From CAWIVH01 sp963839475 (GTDB lineage: Bacteria; Acidobacteriota; UBA6911): 18,102 nucleotides of DNA. The notes beneath the pieces were generated by a model. It searched no databases. It was given only the letters and a program-made list of their open reading frames with translations, and was not told where the DNA came from. Where the stretch lies: the NCBI GenBank assembly GCA_963839475.1, contig CAWIVH010000007.1, forward strand, positions 1-18,102. The letters run 5' to 3'. The position numbers and the translations under genes are program-made. This document shows, one piece after another, positions 9,106-15,664 of the stretch. Positions within the stretch are counted from its first letter, which is position 1. The number at the start of each line of letters is the position of its first letter.

Positions 9106-10257
9106 CTACAAGTTTGCACCCAAATAGTTTCCATAGCCTACGATGATCGTCGACAACACCAGGGTGGCCACGCCCAGGCGCAGCAAGAGCATCGCTTTAT
9201 TGCTGGCGCCGCGCCATTCTCTGAGGATTACTCCCCAGATGGTGGCGAAGATGATGATGCTGGCCATGTGCAGGGTCCAACTCGAGAACTTGTACGCTCC
9301 CATTTGCGTCTCGCCCATCGAGTAGAAGAAGAACTGCAGATACCAGAAAATGCCACCCATGGCGCTGAAGACATAGTTCCACTTCATGGGTACGGGTGTC
9401 CTGTCTTCGCGTCCGTCGGCGGGAATGTTTGAGACGGGCACACCCTTGCCGAAACCAGCAGCCAGGCCGGCAGCCGGCGACTCCGCGCGGATCTCGCCCT
9501 TGAAATACTGGAAGCCGGTGCGATTTTTGATATTGAGATAAATGCACCAGAAGGCGTTGGTGCAGAATCCCCCGGCGAGAACCACAACAAGAACCGGCAG
9601 CCCCTGCCAGATGCTATTCGTTCCATGCTGCATGGTGATTTCCTTAATGGGGTTGCCGCTGGCAAGTCCGAATGCGAAGCAGGCGCTGAAGACGCCGGAG
9701 ATTGCGGCAACCAGCACGCCCTTCCGGAAGTTGAACTCCACGACGTTGCCGACTTTCTGCGCCGCAGGCATCTCCATTTCTTTCGTCCGCCCGGCCAGCC
9801 CGGTGATGAAAACACCGGCCAGACAGACAAAGACACCCCCCAGGATGATGTTCCCATGGAACGGAGTGATCAGTTTGGCGGTGAATTCGCCCCTGTACCA
9901 CGGCTCGGTGAGCGTGCCCACGGCGGCGCACCACCCGAGAACCATGGCCATGCCCAACCCGACGCCGAGGTACCGAACGGACAATCCAAACGTGAGATTC
10001 CCGACACCCCACAGCATGCCGAATATGGCGCAGTAGAGCAGCGTGCTCGGGGACGTCTCTTTGAAAACCGCCATCAGATCGCGGGTGTTGAGCAGCGCCA
10101 TCAACCACGGCATGATGATCCAACTGAAGAAACCGCCGGCCAGCCAGTACGTCTCCCAGGACCAGCGTCGGACGAAACGGTAGGGCACCACGAAGCTGCC
10201 TGAAGCCAAACCTCCAAGCCAATGGAGGAATACGCCCAGAAATGGGTTTGGAACCAT
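9106..10257 (-). CDS. rhaT: L-rhamnose/proton symporter RhaT
   Basis: This 383-residue protein is highly hydrophobic, with about ten predicted helices. It matches RhaT throughout, including the N-terminal NPFLGVFLHWLGGLASGSFV, the GMLWGVGNLTFGLSVRYLG region, and the FWYLQFFFYSMGETQMG stretch near the C-terminus. RhaT carries L-rhamnose into the cell with a proton. The product is somewhat longer than the E. coli protein, mainly in the central loops. ATG 10257 has AGGA five bases upstream, while a GTG at 10428 in the same frame adds only unrelated polar sequence. No rhamnose isomerase, kinase or aldolase gene is in the window. The upstream TATAAT box at 10458-10463 suggests its own promoter, and the adjacent GH28 gene fits uptake of sugar released from rhamnogalacturonan. 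Confidence 0.9.
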   Translation of the reverse strand: MVPNPFLGVFLHWLGGLASGSFVVPYRFVRRWSWETYWLAGGFFSWIIMPWLMALLNTRDLMAVFKETSPSTLLYCAIFGMLWGVGNLTFGLSVRYLGVGLGMAMVLGWCAAVGTLTEPWYRGEFTAKLITPFHGNIILGGVFVCLAGVFITGLAGRTKEMEMPAAQKVGNVVEFNFRKGVLVAAISGVFSACFAFGLASGNPIKEITMQHGTNSIWQGLPVLVVVLAGGFCTNAFWCIYLNIKNRTGFQYFKGEIRAESPAAGLAAGFGKGVPVSNIPADGREDRTPVPMKWNYVFSAMGGIFWYLQFFFYSMGETQMGAYKFSSWTLHMASIIIFATIWGVILREWRGASNKAMLLLRLGVATLVLSTIIVGYGNYLGANL

Positions 10258-10605
10258 GGGAATCCTTTGCAGAATTATTAGATCATGCGCATCCGATGGA
10301 TAGTTGCCGTTGCCGACGCAATCCCGCCGTCCTGCATCAGCTGCGTGGCAACGATCCTTCCACCTTTTTCGCTGGTAAGCGGACAGTCTGCGGTGTGAGG
10401 CCTGCACGTCCGGGGCCATGGCAGGCACATTGATTCTCGGCGTGCGGTCACCGGACGATTATAGGGCTCGAAATAGCGTGTGAGCAAGGCTGAATCAGCT
10501 TACCGAGTTTGACTCTGATCGCAGCATCCGGTGCGGCGTATCCTTTTGCTACCTGCAACCAACCCCTGGTCCCAAGGTGCTCCTACCCGAGCAGTTTCCG
10601 TTTCT
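10258..10605. other. rhaT upstream region without a gene
   Basis: Apart from the candidate promoter at 10458-10487, I see no gene in this 348-bp stretch. The minus-strand frame open from 10428 reads into rhaT, but its extra residues resemble nothing. A long untranslated leader with regulatory potential is possible; I could not identify a known riboswitch or operator. Confidence 0.35.
10458..10487 (-). promoter_or_regulatory. Candidate sigma70 promoter for rhaT
   Basis: On the minus strand a perfect TATAAT (10463 to 10458) lies 18 bases after TTGCTC (10487 to 10482), a weak -35 match. It would give a leader of about 195 bases before the rhaT start codon. The -10 is exact; the -35 matches TTGACA at only three of six positions. 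Confidence 0.38.
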
Positions 10606-10896
10606 TCAGCCATCGCCCGGCCCGTCGTTACCCTTCTGCAGTTTAACTACCACAGGCGAATGCCTGGCCGTCGGCATCATCGGCTGGTGATTCAACTCCG
10701 TGGGGAGGCCGAATCCGGCGCCAAAAAAGTCGCCCAGCGGCGCCTCCACCGCTGATTCCCTCGCATCGTCCCAATACATGCGCAACACAATTTCGTCGGG
10801 CTGGGCGGAGCCATTCGACTCGAGCCAGTTAGGCCTGGCTTCATCAAAAGTCAGCCAGATGTGGATGATCAAGGAATATCGACCCCGGGAAATCAT
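10606..10896 (-). pseudogene. DUF2961 / GH172 family fragment
   Basis: The minus-strand frame carries HIWLTFDE, then EIVLRMYWDD, then SAVEAPLGDFFGAGFG. These follow each other in the order and spacing of the core of DUF2961 (GH172) proteins, where the patterns HIWMT, LRIYWDGE and EVPLGDFFGVG are diagnostic. GH172 members act on fructan- or arabinan-type linkages and are often secreted. Only about 70 residues can be recognised: the ATG at 10896 is directly preceded by an in-frame TGA, and after GFGLPTELN the match to the family fades. The rest of the gene, normally over 300 residues, is missing on both sides. It lies in the gap between divergent rhaT and the Tat-signal gene, so it is a gene relic and not an active CDS. 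Confidence 0.6.
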
Positions 10897-10922
10897 TCAT
10901 CAGGAAAATGAAATTGCGGCTA

Positions 10923-10953
10923 TTGGCCCAACTGGATTTTACGGTGGTACAAT
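10923..10953 (+). promoter_or_regulatory. Weak promoter candidate for the Tat-signal gene
   Basis: TACAAT at 10948-10953 is a good -10 element. TTGGCC at 10923-10928 could be a -35, although the 19-base spacer is long. Transcription would start about 25 bases before ATG 10986, just ahead of its Shine-Dalgarno sequence. Confidence 0.3.
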
Positions 10954-10985
10954 CTCATGAAACGGCCGCAAACAAGGGAGACCCC

Positions 10986-11981
10986 ATGGAAAAAGAACAA
11001 ACATTCCAGATCGACATCGAAGCATGCAGTGAGTTTTCCCGTCCCAGCCGCCGGGAATTTCTCTTCGGAGCTGCAGCCACTGCCGGGATCGCCGCAAGGG
11101 CCGATGTAGTCACGGCCGCGGCGCCTGGGCTTCCCACTGTCGCCCTGGTGAAAAAGGAAGTGACGCGATTCATCGCAGGCAGCAATCCGATTTTCGGATA
11201 CTCGCATTTCAACCGGCAGTACGATCAGCATATGCTCGAGTGGTACACCGATGAGCGCATCGTGCAACTGCTGCTGGATTGCGAGAAAGCCGGAATCAAC
11301 ACCTGGCAGGCGAGCTACAACACATCCATGAGCCGTCAGTTCCCAAAGATCCGCGCGGCCGGATGCCGGATTCAATTTGTCTGCCTGGCGGCCTCATGGC
11401 ATTTCGATCCGGCCCTGCCAAGGACGCCTGAGGCGGTATTGAGTGGGACAATTCAGTGTGCAAAGGCCGCTGCTGCATTCGAGCCGATCGGAATAGCTTT
11501 TCACGGTTGGGCGACAGATATGCTTTTCCGTGCCGGCAGAATCGATATGCTGCGCGATTATGTGAAGGCCGTTCACGATCTCGGCATCCCCGCCGGAATA
11601 TCCACGCACAATCCGGTCATCCTCGATGCCTTGGAAGAGAAGGATTTCGGCAACGATTTCTACATGGCTTCGTTGCACTACCTGTCGAGGCGTCCCGAGG
11701 ACTGGCAGCGGGACATCGGGAGCCAGCCGGTCGGGGAGATGTACCTGGCCTCCGATCCACCCAAGATGTGCGAATCAGTGCGCAAGACCAGGAAAATGTG
11801 CCTGGTTTACAAAGTCCTGGCAGCCGGGCGCAAGTGCGGTTCGCCGGCCGACATCCGATCGGCCTTCAGCTTCGCCTACAAGAATATTAAACCGATCGAT
11901 GCCTGCATCGTCGGGCTGTATCCGCGCTATTCCGACCAAGTCACCGAAAACACAAGGATTGTTCGGGAGATTCTGAGTTAG
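10986..11981 (+). CDS. Tat-exported TIM-barrel-like protein, function unknown
   Basis: This 331-residue protein carries a twin-arginine signal: SRREFLFG at residues 21-28 followed by an Ala/Gly-rich hydrophobic stretch (29-46). The mature part begins with RFIAGSNPIFGYSHFNRQYD and continues with alternating helix/strand patterns ending in phrases such as GIAFHGWATD, LGIPAGISTHNP and FYMASLHYL. This resembles the beta-strand ends of a (beta/alpha)8 barrel of the xylose-isomerase-like or aldo-keto type. I cannot name the family or reaction. Tat export suggests a cofactor- or metal-binding folded protein in the periplasm, and His and Asp residues at strand ends could bind metal. AAGGGAG lies five bases before ATG 10986. 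The MOSC gene follows after 50 bp on the same strand, so the two may be co-transcribed. Confidence 0.82.
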   Translation: MEKEQTFQIDIEACSEFSRPSRREFLFGAAATAGIAARADVVTAAAPGLPTVALVKKEVTRFIAGSNPIFGYSHFNRQYDQHMLEWYTDERIVQLLLDCEKAGINTWQASYNTSMSRQFPKIRAAGCRIQFVCLAASWHFDPALPRTPEAVLSGTIQCAKAAAAFEPIGIAFHGWATDMLFRAGRIDMLRDYVKAVHDLGIPAGISTHNPVILDALEEKDFGNDFYMASLHYLSRRPEDWQRDIGSQPVGEMYLASDPPKMCESVRKTRKMCLVYKVLAAGRKCGSPADIRSAFSFAYKNIKPIDACIVGLYPRYSDQVTENTRIVREILS

Positions 11982-12031
11982 AAGTTAAAGCAAGCAGTCG
12001 CCAGCCGGATTATGCGAAGAAAAGAGACATC

Positions 12032-12751
12032 ATGCCGGATCGAAAGACGGGGAGCGCCCCCGAGAATCATGCAATCCAACCGGAAGTGGGCTCATCGGCT
12101 CCGGGACTCGTCGGCATGTGGATTTCAGAAATCTGGCGTTACCCTGTCAAGTCCATGGCCGGCGAACGCCTGACGGACGCCATCGTGCATGCCGATGGGA
12201 TCGTTGGGGACAGGATCCTGCATGTCGCCGATGCCTCCGGGCGCGTCGTGACTTCGCGGACGAAACCACGCCTGCTCGGCCACCGGGCGCGGCTTGGCCC
12301 GGACGGCGTGCCTCTAGTCGATGAGCGGCCGTGGGTCGATCCCTCCGTGGCGCTCGACGTGGAAACCGCAGCCGGTCCCGGCACGCACCTTGTTGCTTAT
12401 GATGGCATCGACCGGTTCGATATTCTGCCTCTGCTGATCGCAACCGATGGCGCGATTGCGGCATTCGGCTATGATGGGCGGCGCCTGCGGCCGAATCTTG
12501 TGATCGGAGGCGTGATCGGCTTGACCGAGCGCTCTTGGGAGGGGCGCAAGCTCCAGGCTGGTGAGGTCGAAATAGTCCTGGCAGACCTGCGCGGTCGCTG
12601 CGTGATGACGACCTTCGATCCTGATTCGCAGGTGCAGAATCCGGGAGTCCTGCGAAAAATTGTCCGGGAATTCGGAGGGAGGCTTGCACTGAACGCCTCG
12701 GTGGCGCGCGGCGGCAGGATACGGGTTGGGGATAAGGTCGATCTGGTCTGA
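12032..12751 (+). CDS. MOSC domain-containing protein (molybdenum-sulfur carrier type)
   Basis: This 239-residue protein has the N-terminal MOSC beta-barrel opening SEIWRYPVKSMAGE (residues 32-45), RLRPNLVI (151-158), and the conserved Cys segment RCVMTTFDPD (189-198), where Cys190 is the persulfide-carrying position in the family. It ends with a GRIRVGDKV strand. MOSC proteins carry or transfer sulfur to molybdenum cofactor or reduce N-hydroxylated substrates; which applies here is not visible. The start is uncertain. ATG 12032 gives a 28-residue polar extension, whereas the in-frame ATG at 12116 would begin MWISEIWRYPVK, the more usual family start. The gene follows the Tat-signal gene by 50 bp and may share its transcript. 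Confidence 0.86.
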   Translation: MPDRKTGSAPENHAIQPEVGSSAPGLVGMWISEIWRYPVKSMAGERLTDAIVHADGIVGDRILHVADASGRVVTSRTKPRLLGHRARLGPDGVPLVDERPWVDPSVALDVETAAGPGTHLVAYDGIDRFDILPLLIATDGAIAAFGYDGRRLRPNLVIGGVIGLTERSWEGRKLQAGEVEIVLADLRGRCVMTTFDPDSQVQNPGVLRKIVREFGGRLALNASVARGGRIRVGDKVDLV

Positions 12752-12854
12752 CCCCGAACACAGAAATCAGGCCAGGCAAACAGCCGATTGAATCATAGGC
12801 CTGGGGGCTGCAACAGCAAAAGTGGGTTGCACGGGGCAACATGAGTTGTAATGC

Positions 12855-12884
12855 TTGAAAAAAGTGGTCCGGAGAGCGTAATCT
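12855..12884 (+). promoter_or_regulatory. Sigma70 promoter of tRNA-Ser
   Basis: TTGAAA (12855-12860) and TAATCT (12879-12884) are separated by 18 bases. They lie 20 bases before the tRNA-Ser gene, the spacing expected for a short-leader tRNA transcript. Confidence 0.7.
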
Positions 12885-12904
12885 TTGCGGCACGTTGTGA
12901 CCGC

Positions 12905-12994
12905 GGAGGAATGGCCGAGTGGTTGAAGGCGGCGGTCTTGAAAACCGTTAGGGGGGTAACTCCCTCGTGGGTTCGAATCCTACTTCCTCCGCCA
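12905..12994 (+). tRNA. tRNA-Ser (anticodon UGA)
   Basis: A class II tRNA cloverleaf is complete. The 7-bp acceptor stem pairs GGAGGAA (12905-12911) with TTCCTCC (12984-12990). The D-arm contains GCCGAGTGG, and the anticodon stem-loop GGTCTTGAAAACC carries TGA, so it reads UCA serine codons. The long variable arm GGGGGGTAACTCCC and the T-arm with GTTCGAATCC are typical of bacterial tRNA-Ser. The discriminator G (12991) is followed by an encoded CCA (12992-12994). A tyrosine recombinase remnant begins within about 60-150 bases downstream, making this gene a likely past integration target. Confidence 0.97.
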
Positions 12995-13024
12995 CGCCTT
13001 TTAGAATCAATAACTTAACCTGCC

Positions 13025-13057
13025 TTACTAGCCATTTTTTGGAAAATTGACTAGTAA
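13025..13057. repeat. 33-bp imperfect palindrome after tRNA-Ser
   Basis: TTACTAG (13025-13031) and CTAGTAA (13051-13057) are exact inverted copies. Between them, inner pairs (CA with TG, then TTTT with AAAA) continue the stem to a 3-base loop with two mismatches. The position between the tRNA and the recombinase fragment suggests a recombination or regulatory site, or the tRNA terminator, though no T-run follows. Confidence 0.55.
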
Positions 13058-13146
13058 ACTTCCGGAATGGTACCGTCATTGGTAACAAACGCCAGAAGGA
13101 ATTCGGACTGCTCGGCCGAGCTGCCGCCGGCGAAGCAGGGCGCAGA

Positions 13147-13478
13147 ATGGATCCGCGCGAGCAGGAGCTTGCCAACCTTTACTGGTCCGACCTCAACTCG
13201 TCGAAAGGACTTCTGTTTGTTCGTGCAAAGCCGAAAAAGGCTTTATCCCTAAAGATTGGGAAGAGCGGACGATCCCCCTGCATCCGGAACTGGTCACGCT
13301 TTTGAAAGCCCTGCCCAGGAGGCACAGGGAAATCGTATTCTCGTCTTTCAGCGGCCAACCGCACGGACATCTGCTGCGAACTTTGAAATATGTGGTGGAA
13401 GGGGCGGAGTTGCCGGGCCGATGGTACCTGCATAAGTCCCGAAAGACTTTTGCCACCCGGGCACTCGAGAAAAGTGCG
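13147..13478 (+). pseudogene. Tyrosine recombinase/phage integrase fragment
   Basis: The sequence encodes the middle of a tyrosine-recombinase catalytic domain. REQELANLYWSDLN holds the first catalytic Arg (usual form TGMREQEL). After one frameshift near 13233, the frame continues KDWEERTIPLHPELVTLLKALP and then YLHKSRKTFATRALE, with the His-x-x-Arg pair of the active site. The N-terminal SAM-like domain and the C-terminal box with the nucleophilic Tyr are absent. Coding similarity stops at about 13478, where minus-strand relaxase coding begins. Integrases of this type insert elements into tRNA genes, and this one sits 150 bases after tRNA-Ser, so it is read as the remains of the element's own integrase. 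Confidence 0.82.
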
Positions 13479-13479
13479 T

Positions 13480-13806
13480 CCATCCCGAAGCGCGATCCGT
13501 CCCTGCTGGTCCACGCTTCTTGCGGTGATGATATCTGGGTTGGTCGCCCGGAAACCCTTTTGACTGCGATTGGCCGTCAGGAGTAGTCTGTCGCCGGCAG
13601 CCACCTTGATAGGGCGCCGCTCGCAGACATCGAGGCTCCTGGCGTCCTTGGCCGTGATTTCCTTTGTGCGACCGTGACTGTCCCGAACCGTTGCCGTTTT
13701 GTCGCCGGTTGATATAACCTCGACCGAGTCATTTTTGGAGATTCCGCCGGATGCGCGGTGGAAGGTGGGGATCTGGCCTGGCTGCAGATTGCAAAATAGT
13801 CGACTG
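13480..13806 (-). pseudogene. MobF/TrwC-type conjugative relaxase, C-terminal fragment
   Basis: The minus frame reads QPGQIPTFHRASGGI, then GDKTATVRDSHGR, then ERRPIKVAAGDRLLLTANRS, then GFRATNPDIITARSVDQQGR and IALRDGRTF. This is the arrangement of the small beta-barrel domain following the helicase core in MobF/TrwC/TraA relaxases, where PGQ-x-FHRA, AAGDRLLLTANR and GRI-x-L-x-DGR are usual. MobF proteins nick and unwind the DNA of conjugative or mobilizable elements. The relaxase domain and helicase motifs upstream are missing, and the frame loses similarity exactly where the inverted integrase begins. The piece is open without frameshifts over about 110 codons but cannot make a working protein. 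Confidence 0.7.
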
Positions 13807-14187
13807 CGTAAACTGCTCTCGCAATTGCTCGTTGATGCAGGCAGCGACTGCTTCGGGGTACAAGCCGGCGGCAATCCGTTCGGGAAGGCGCTTCAGCCTC
13901 TGGTCGAGCAGGGTATGGTATTTGTGGACCGATCCCAGCATCTCCTTGAATTGGGGCAGGTAGGTGCGGAAGAGATGTTCGAGTCCTTCCCGCTCCTGCA
14001 CGATGCGGTTCGGTTCTGTTTCCATCAGGAGAGTCAGATTGAGCATGACGCGGAGGATCCGGAGCATTTCATCTTTTTCCGGGAGAGAGCGGCTCTGGTT
14101 CACCTCGCGAAAATAGTCGGCCCGGATACTCTTGGGCAGTGCGGCACCGATCCTGTCGATGATATGGGACTCCGAAGTGGCTTTCAT
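13729..14187 (-). CDS. Unnamed mobilization-region protein, probably truncated
   Basis: This 152-residue ORF starts with ATG at 14187, overlapping the stop of the upstream gene as ATGA, the usual mark of translational coupling. The product is helical and charged, with RADYFREVNQSRSLPEKDEMLRI (residues 23 on, written here as RADYFREVNQSR and SLPEKDEMLRI) and a hydrophobic helix LRVMLNLTLLMETEPNRI. I recall similar proteins beside ParA-like and MobF genes of mobile elements but cannot name the family or a function. The last 25 or so codons overlap the relaxase fragment in another frame, and a deletion junction near 13800 probably replaced the native C-terminus. It therefore represents an open but likely non-functional gene. 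Confidence 0.5.
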   Translation of the reverse strand: MKATSESHIIDRIGAALPKSIRADYFREVNQSRSLPEKDEMLRILRVMLNLTLLMETEPNRIVQEREGLEHLFRTYLPQFKEMLGSVHKYHTLLDQRLKRLPERIAAGLYPEAVAACINEQLREQFTQSTILQSAARPDPHLPPRIRRNLQK

Positions 14188-14808
14188 GGAAGCAGCAACT
14201 CCTTTACCCGATCGAATTCGGCGAAAATACGGCGGCCATAGCTCCGGGCTCTCATCACGATCGACGCTCTCAGTAGTTCCGCGGTGTCGGTTTTGCGGGA
14301 GGTGATAGAGCTGAGGGTAACGCCGCAGTTCCGGGCGGCGTTTTCGAGTTCAGGCAGCCGGTAATCCATCCGGATAACAGCCGGCAAAAAATTCCCGGAA
14401 TTCGCGGGCCTGCTCGCTGTTGTGCCAGTTAGTGAAATCCCCGTTGTTGGTGATGCTGTTTTCGACGATCGGTTAGGAAACCCTGGATTGCAGTCGGTTC
14501 GCCCAAGCCAGGACGCTTTCGACACTTGCCGGATCGGCCGTGACAACGCCGATGGCGGCGAATCCGATACCGGCATCGGCGACGTCCGGGTACATCCGTT
14601 CGAACCATTCATAGGTGATCTGGCCGCAACCTGCACCTTGGGACCCAATAGATTCCGCGGCGAACGCCTCCAGACTCCAAGATATCGACCTCGGCTTCAA
14701 TAGGCTCGTAAGTTGTTGCAGGACACTTTGGTTCAAGGTGAAGTTTGGATATCCGCGAGGGTCCGCCGGTGAACGCTCGGAAATGCCGGATGAACGAAAG
14801 CAGGGCAA
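14184..14808 (-). pseudogene. Broken ParA-like / P-loop-type partition gene
   Basis: The minus strand encodes TYEWFERMYPDVADAG, then FAAIGVVTADPASVESVLAWANRLQSRVS, where a TAA at about 14473 stops the frame. The same frame resumes as IVENSITNNGDFTNWHNSEQAREFRE, and after a second lesion in a T-run near 14404 it switches to VIRMDYRLPELENAARNCGVTL and finishes FAEFDRVKELLLP. This looks like the C-terminal two-thirds of ParA/MinD-like proteins encoded by mobilizable elements. The P-loop (GKGGxGKT) at the N-terminus is not found. The terminal TGA overlaps the ATG of the next gene (ATGA), showing an original operon order. Assignment to the ParA group is moderate; that it is a damaged operon gene is firmer. 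Confidence 0.55.
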
Positions 14809-14934
14809 TCGATACTGGTGGCCTTAGAATGAGCCCTAGTCCTGCGAATGCCAGAGCGTTGCCAAAGTCGTTTCCCACAAGCCCGTTTCTGGCCAACTGA
14901 CCCGGCAGCAATCCCGCGATATCACGATAAGTGC

Positions 14935-15290
14935 TGCGACTTCAGCTGTTCAGAGCCGAGCTCGAGATCATCTAGCTTCGCGCTTCGTGCCGCAAAAATC
15001 AGCCGAGCGATATTTGCTTGCAACACAGTGGATTCATGAAAACCATCGAGCACCGTCCAATGCCCATCACCCATACCAGAGGAAGCAAGGCCGTCCGTCG
15101 GAATCCCATGCCTGTAAAACTTCCAATTTCCAGTTCCGAAGTATCTTAGCCTGACGCGAGCCCGGGAAAGATTTTGGCATATTCATTGACGGACCTTCGG
15201 CTCTCAACTCCACCTTGAAGGCATCAACTCCAGCGCCTATTCGTGAGAAGCGTCTTAGAGCGAGCAGATATGGTTCCCATTGATCGCTTT
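14935..15290 (-). pseudogene. Unrecognised decayed coding stretch
   Basis: Two minus-strand frames join to give one plausible protein end. The first reads WEPYLLALRRFSRIGAGVDAF and later WKLEVLQAWDSDGRPCFLWYG, then hits TGA at about 15067. Skipping one G near the TGA, the next frame continues GDGHWTVLDGFHESTVLQ, then NIARLIFAARSAKLDDLEL, to a stop near 14935. The single-base lesion resembles those in the acylase and integrase relics. The GFHEST stretch faintly recalls RelE/HigB-type toxins but is too weak to assign. It starts right after the NTF2-like gene on the same strand and has no visible start codon, so it is either a relic or a fortuitous open stretch. Confidence 0.35.
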
Positions 15291-15664
15291 CAGGCCGGAC
15301 GGATCTCCGTGCACTGCGACCGGTAACACTGCCAGCGGGAGTCGCGCCACAGGTAGACTTCCAGGAATCGGACGTGGTGGGAGAATTCCGTTTCGCCCCA
15401 GGTTCCCGAGACGATCCCACTGCCGATTACCAGCCCCACATTGCCTTGGATCTCTGCTTTCATTTCCACCTCTGTCATTGCGTACTGTCGCACGCCTCCT
15501 GGCCCGTAAGTGCTGAGGACCATGTTCCGAATCTCTACTTCGCCCCGGATGCTATGACCCTGGTATTCCTTGTCATATAGACGCGCGAGAGCCTCCGTGT
15601 CGTTCTCGCTGAGCGCTTTGCCGATCGCGGTGAACGTTGCCCGCAACTTCGCTTCTCGTGTCAT
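15290..15664 (-). CDS. NTF2-like / SnoaL-type small protein
   Basis: This 124-residue protein has the NTF2-like cone-fold pattern. It opens with LRATFTAIGKALSENDTEALARLYDKEYQ, the usual helix preceding the first strand. The strands GNVGLVIGSGIVSGTW and HHVRFLEVYLWRDSRWQCYRSQCTEI then close the sheet. The family includes ketosteroid isomerases, polyketide cyclases and many uncharacterised stress or detoxification proteins, so the ligand cannot be stated. ATG 15664 was chosen because GGAGG lies six bases upstream; an in-frame ATG at 15685 precedes that ribosome site. The gene diverges from the CPBP protease gene across a 364-bp gap. Confidence 0.78.
   Translation of the reverse strand: MTREAKLRATFTAIGKALSENDTEALARLYDKEYQGHSIRGEVEIRNMVLSTYGPGGVRQYAMTEVEMKAEIQGNVGLVIGSGIVSGTWGETEFSHHVRFLEVYLWRDSRWQCYRSQCTEIRPA

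Noticed and set aside
10258..10428. Extended start of RhaT at GTG 10428
   Set aside because: The added 57 residues are polar and unlike the hydrophobic RhaT N-terminus; ATG 10257 has its own ribosome site and gives the family start.
12147..12893. 248-codon open frame on the minus strand opposite the MOSC gene
   Set aside because: It is a high-GC shadow of the MOSC gene; its product is Arg/Pro/Ser-rich with no domain, while the plus frame has clear MOSC motifs.
12995..13146. An IS element inserted at the tRNA
   Set aside because: No transposase pattern or terminal inverted repeats were found; the recombinase fragment is of the tyrosine type.
14609..14911. 100-codon minus frame overlapping the ParA-like relic
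   Set aside because: Its residues match no family and it competes with a frame that carries the ParA-like sequence.
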